Source: an uncultured Chloroflexota bacterium
GTDB taxonomy: Bacteria > Chloroflexota > Limnocylindria > Limnocylindrales > CSP1-4
Length of the DNA stretch: 15,198 nt
Reading direction: 5' to 3'
Assembly: GCA_903930745.1 (NCBI GenBank)
Contig: CAIYZX010000142.1
Coordinates: 1 to 15,198 of the forward strand
In this document: positions 12,286 to 15,198 of the stretch, one piece after another
How positions within the stretch are numbered: the stretch's first letter is position 1
Layout of the letters: each line of letters opens with the position of its first letter
Notes under the pieces: generated by a model
Databases searched by the model: none
What the model saw: only the letters and a program-made list of their open reading frames with translations
Told to the model about the DNA's origin: nothing
Translations under genes and position numbers: made by a program

Positions 12286-13055
12286 CCGGGCCCGCGGTCC
12301 GGGAACGCCAGGTTGGGCTGCTGCGCCTGCTCCGCGAGCACGCCCGGCAGTGCGAGACCCTCGATCTCCGATGGCTCGCCGTGGGCGGCACGTTGCTGGG
12401 GGCCGCCCGCCACGGCGGCTTCATCCCCTGGGACGATGACGTGGACGTGGCGATGCCGCGCGAGGACTTCAACCGCCTGGACCGGTGGTATGCGGATCCG
12501 GCACAGCTGCCCGCCGGCCTCGCCTGGAGATCGCCGGGTGTGGAGCCCGGGTTCCCGCACGCGTACGGCAAGCTGAGCCTCACCGGCACCGACGTGTTCA
12601 TGGACGTCTTCCCGCTCGATGGCGCACCCCGGGGTGCGCTGGCAAGGCGGATCCACGCCGTGGTCCTGCGGTGCGCGGCGACGTCGCTGGGCGCCCGCCT
12701 GCCACGCACGGGCTGGCGCCGGCCGGTCGCGGCAGTCCTGGGCCTCGTTCCCTGGCCCGCCGCCGCCGGGGCGCTGGCGCGGATCAGCCGGGCCTTCCCG
12801 TACGACGCAGCGGCCTGGGTGGTGAACGCCGGCGGTGCCTACGGGTACGCGCGGGAGTGCCAGCCGCGCGACGTGCTGGAGCCCCTGGCGGCGCTGCCCT
12901 TCGAGGACCTGCAGGTCCCTGTCCCGGCGGACACGGACGCCTACCTGCGGCGGATCTATGGGGACTACCGGCGGCTGCCGCCGGCCTCCGCCCGGGTGCC
13001 GCGCCACGCGGGCAACACCCCGGCCCCGACATCCGCGACGGAGGCCCAGGCGTGA
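12282..13055 (+). CDS. LicD/fukutin-family phosphotransferase
   Basis: A 257-residue protein of the LicD nucleotidyltransferase-fold family. The GTG start overlaps the WecG stop. The family core is clear: LRWLAVGGTLLGAARHGGF (29-47) followed by IPWDDDVDVAMPREDF (48-63), whose DDDVD acidic cluster binds metal and nucleotide. FMDVFPLD follows later. LicD proteins transfer phosphocholine from CDP-choline onto teichoic acid or LPS sugars. The animal relatives fukutin and FKRP transfer ribitol-5-phosphate from CDP-ribitol. Neither choline uptake nor activation genes (licA, licB, licC) are in the window, whereas a likely CDP-polyol synthase gene lies at 14380-15198. I therefore favour a polyol-phosphate donor, but this is inference. 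Confidence 0.88.
   Translation: MTGPAVRERQVGLLRLLREHARQCETLDLRWLAVGGTLLGAARHGGFIPWDDDVDVAMPREDFNRLDRWYADPAQLPAGLAWRSPGVEPGFPHAYGKLSLTGTDVFMDVFPLDGAPRGALARRIHAVVLRCAATSLGARLPRTGWRRPVAAVLGLVPWPAAAGALARISRAFPYDAAAWVVNAGGAYGYARECQPRDVLEPLAALPFEDLQVPVPADTDAYLRRIYGDYRRLPPASARVPRHAGNTPAPTSATEAQA
13040..13044 (+). promoter_or_regulatory. Ribosome binding site deciding the GTG start of the TagB/TagF-like gene
   Basis: GGAGG, 7 nt before GTG 13052. It lies within the end of the LicD gene and supports the GTGA-coupled start. Confidence 0.65.
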
Positions 13056-14362
13056 CGCAGCTCCCTGCACGCCCTGCGGGCTCCGCGCGTGGCCGCCGCC
13101 TTGCCGGGTCGGTGCTGGTGGCGATCGGCGGCGCCATCGTGCGGCTCGGGGCGCTCGCCGGACGGCTCGCCACGTCACGCGGACCGCGGGCGGAGGTGGT
13201 CCTGGCCACGCGTGACGCCTCCCGGGTCACCGGCAACCTGGCGGCCATCGCGGCGGGCATCGCTCGAGAGCTCCCCGGCGTGCGGCATCGGGTCATCGGC
13301 TACCAGACGCGCCATGGCATCCGTGGCCGAATGCGGACCGTGCTGGAGGCCGCCCGCCTCGGCTACCACCTCTCGGCCGCCCGGCTGCTGGTGGCGGACG
13401 ACTGGCTCTTCCCGATGTTCGCCGTCCCCACCCGTCGCGGCACCGCGCGGATCCAGGTCTGGCACGCAGCGGGGGCGTTCAAGCGCTTCGGCTTCTCGGT
13501 CCTCGACACCACCCTCGGCCCCGGCGCCGCAACGGACGTTGTGCGGATGCGTGCCAACTGGGACGCGGTCCTGGTCTCGTCCGCCGCCGCGGCACCGCAC
13601 TTCGCCGACGCCTTCCGGATCGCCCCGGAGCGCTGCACCTCCGTCATCGGCCTGCCTCGGACCGACGCCCAGTACGACGCCGCGCGCGTCGCCGCCACCA
13701 CGGCCACCCTCCGCTCCCGCTACGGCCTGGATCCGCGCCGGCGAACGCTGCTGTACGCCCCCACGTTTCGCGGGGAGACCATGCGGGACGCCACCAGCCC
13801 CACGGACCTGGACCTCGGCGCCCTGCGTGATGGGCTGGCGCAGGACTGGCAGGTGCTCCTCCGGCTCCACCCCCACGTCCGCCACCTCGGCGCTGCGGTT
13901 GCGCGTGACCTGGCGGGCTTCGTCACGGACGTCTCGGACTGGCCGGAGATGAACGACCTGATGCCGCTGGCGGATCTCCTGGTCACGGACTACTCCAGCG
14001 TCATCTTCGAGTTCTCGCTCCTGGGCCGCCCCATGGCCTTCTTCACCCCGGACCTGGAGCGGTACACGGGCGACCGCGGCTTCTACCTGGACATCCCCGG
14101 GGATCTTCCCGGCCCGGCGCTCACCAGCACGTCTGCCCTGCTGGAGCACATCCGCTCCGGGGCCTGGACCCACGGCGGTGCGACGGCCCGGGACTTCGCA
14201 GAACGCTGGTGGGACATGGCGGACGGCGAGTCCACCGGGCGGTTCCTTGCCATGGTCGTGGAGCCCGCGCTCCGCGGTGCCTCGGTCAGGCTGGACCCGG
14301 CACCCCCGGCGGGCCGGCGTCGCGTCCTCCGGGCGCCCGCAGACGACCCGGCAGCCGGCTAG
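13052..14362 (+). CDS. CDP-glycerol/CDP-ribitol polyol-phosphotransferase (TagB/TagF/TarL-like)
   Basis: A 436-residue member of the glycerophosphotransferase family that primes or polymerises teichoic acids and some capsules. Residues 17-40 form a hydrophobic/basic segment that may lie on the membrane. The GT-B-like core shows IQVWHAAGAFKRFG (134-147; WHG-x-x-x-K in relatives), LLYAPTFR (233-240), LLRLHPHV (269-276) and LLVTDYSSVIFEFSLLGRP (309-327), followed by a conserved ERYTGDRGFYLDI. These include the His residues and the TDYSS loop used for the CDP-polyol. The family does not reveal whether the donor is CDP-glycerol or CDP-ribitol. The adjacent IspD-reductase fusion suggests ribitol. 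Coupled to LicD by GTGA overlap; last gene of the operon. Confidence 0.9.
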   Translation: MTQLPARPAGSARGRRLAGSVLVAIGGAIVRLGALAGRLATSRGPRAEVVLATRDASRVTGNLAAIAAGIARELPGVRHRVIGYQTRHGIRGRMRTVLEAARLGYHLSAARLLVADDWLFPMFAVPTRRGTARIQVWHAAGAFKRFGFSVLDTTLGPGAATDVVRMRANWDAVLVSSAAAAPHFADAFRIAPERCTSVIGLPRTDAQYDAARVAATTATLRSRYGLDPRRRTLLYAPTFRGETMRDATSPTDLDLGALRDGLAQDWQVLLRLHPHVRHLGAAVARDLAGFVTDVSDWPEMNDLMPLADLLVTDYSSVIFEFSLLGRPMAFFTPDLERYTGDRGFYLDIPGDLPGPALTSTSALLEHIRSGAWTHGGATARDFAERWWDMADGESTGRFLAMVVEPALRGASVRLDPAPPAGRRRVLRAPADDPAAG

Positions 14363-14388
14363 CCTCGAGCGCCAGCCGGTCAGCCGGC
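14354..14388. terminator. Possible bidirectional terminator between convergent genes
   Basis: GCCGGCT (14354-14360) and AGCCGGC (14382-14388) are perfect 7-bp inverted arms 21 bp apart, spanning both stop codons and the 17-bp gap. There is no T tract on either strand, so termination is a weak inference. Confidence 0.35.
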
Positions 14389-15198
14389 GATGTCGTTCCG
14401 CTTGACGTCCACCACCTGGCCGGTCAGATCGGACGCAAGGAGCCGGAGCGTCGCCGTGGCCACCTCGTCCGCGCCCAGCATCCCGGTCCGGTCCTCGTCC
14501 GGGAACGCAGCCCGGCGCATCGGCGTGTCCGTCCGCTCCGGGCTCACCGCATTGACCCGGATCCCGTCCGCGGCCCACTCGTCGGCCAGCCCCTGCGTGG
14601 CGTTGACCACCGCGGCCTTGCTGGCGGAATAGGCGATGTAGTCCGGCCGGCCCCGCGTGAACGACGACGAGGCGAAGAACGCGAGCGAGCCCCGCGTCGC
14701 CCGCAGGTGCGGGTACGCGGCTCGCGCCACGTTCAGGGATCCCGTGAGGTTCACGTCCACCACCTCGGCCACCGTGGCCGGGTCCATCGCGTCGTGCCGC
14801 CCGATGCGCAGGACGCCCGCCGTGCACACCACGTGGTCCAGGCCGCCCAGCCGCCGGGCTGCGGCAGAGACCGCGCGCTCCACGCCCGCGGCATCTCGCA
14901 CGTCCACTCCACTCGACAGCCCCACGACCTCCGCTGCGGCGCCCTCGGCCACCGCGAGATCCGCGATCGCCCGCCCGATGCCGTTGGTCCCGCCCACCAC
15001 CAGCACCCGCGCGCCCGCGAGCGACGTCCCCGGCCGCGGGGAGCGGCCCGGCACCAGGACGGACAGCTGCAGCACGCGATCCGCGAGGATCATGTCCACG
15101 CGGGTGGTGATCTTCATGTTCGTCTCGTCGCCGGCCACGCCCAGCAGGCGCACGCCCGGGACGTAGCGCAGGACCAGCGAGCAGTCGTCCGTCGCGGA
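14380..15198 (-). CDS. Bifunctional IspD/TarI-type cytidylyltransferase - short-chain reductase fusion, partial (probable CDP-ribitol synthase)
   Basis: The frame stays open to the right edge, so the N terminus lies outside and no start is visible (272 residues seen). A GTG at 15153 is internal. The first 45 or so visible residues end a cytidylyltransferase: TDDCSLV, then GVAGDETNMKITTRVDMILAD, matching the C terminus of IspD/TarI. After a short linker comes a full SDR domain: VLVVGGTNGIGRAIADLA (nucleotide loop), a VNLTG Asn motif, ASSSF and YIAYSASKAA (catalytic Ser, Tyr-x-x-x-Lys), then VSPERTDTPMR. This order is that of Haemophilus Acs1/Bcs1, which reduces ribulose-5-phosphate to ribitol-5-phosphate and activates it as CDP-ribitol. 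It converges on the TagB/TagF-like gene. Plain IspD in isoprenoid synthesis is unlikely because of the fused reductase. Confidence 0.85.
   Translation of the reverse strand, partial: SATDDCSLVLRYVPGVRLLGVAGDETNMKITTRVDMILADRVLQLSVLVPGRSPRPGTSLAGARVLVVGGTNGIGRAIADLAVAEGAAAEVVGLSSGVDVRDAAGVERAVSAAARRLGGLDHVVCTAGVLRIGRHDAMDPATVAEVVDVNLTGSLNVARAAYPHLRATRGSLAFFASSSFTRGRPDYIAYSASKAAVVNATQGLADEWAADGIRVNAVSPERTDTPMRRAAFPDEDRTGMLGADEVATATLRLLASDLTGQVVDVKRNDIAG

Noticed and set aside
13175..14827. 550-codon minus-strand frame opposite the TagB/TagF-like gene and crossing the fusion gene
   Set aside because: Low-complexity Gly/Arg-rich translation, no motifs, and it covers two well-supported genes in other frames.

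Overview
This is a high-GC (roughly 70%) bacterial chromosome segment. It is densely packed, with ATGA/GTGA stop-start overlaps, several GTG/TTG starts and promoters whose -10 box lies about 7 nt before the start codon (leaderless style). That style, the ferredoxin-dependent 2-oxoacid oxidoreductase and the gene content fit a Chloroflexota-like (e.g. Limnocylindria-type) or actinomycete-like organism. No marker gene here settles the phylum.

Left part (1-2982): a minus-strand aromatic amino acid operon runs DAHP synthase -> EPSP synthase -> a next gene of which only the first codons are in the window. The DAHP synthase gene has a structured leader of about 170 nt: a promoter, a tiny possible leader ORF with Tyr and Phe codons, a 12-bp stem enclosing that ORF's stop codon, and an intrinsic terminator with six Ts. 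This looks like transcription attenuation. Divergent from it are tRNA-Ser(GCT) and tRNA-Arg(GCG).

Middle part (3072-7143): a minus-strand redox cluster, NuoF-like flavoprotein -> small ferredoxin -> indolepyruvate ferredoxin oxidoreductase alpha (IorA) -> beta (IorB). IorA ends without the C-terminal ferredoxin domain usual in the family, and a separate ferredoxin is encoded just upstream. This suggests a split NAD(P)H/ferredoxin-linked aryl-pyruvate oxidoreductase. A perfect CRP-type palindrome lies between this cluster and a divergent PuuB-like FAD amine/amino acid oxidase (7144-8553).

A solitary gene at 8614-9435 encodes a predicted DUF922-type metallopeptidase (HEARH) behind an N-terminal motif known from proteins associated with extracellular contractile injection systems. 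It overlaps a convergent nucleoside hydrolase gene (9327-10400) by 109 bp.

Right part (10515-15198): a plus-strand operon of sulfotransferase, WecG/TagA glycosyltransferase, LicD-family nucleotidyl/phosphotransferase and TagB/TagF-like polyol-phosphate transferase. It meets a convergent, window-truncated gene fusing an IspD/TarI cytidylyltransferase to a short-chain reductase, the architecture of the bifunctional CDP-ribitol synthases of Haemophilus (Acs1/Bcs1). Together they suggest a teichoic-acid-like, polyol-phosphate, possibly sulfated surface polymer. The LicD protein may be a bacterial counterpart of the fukutin/FKRP ribitol-phosphate transferases.

No CRISPR array, insertion sequence, rRNA or clear prophage gene is visible.
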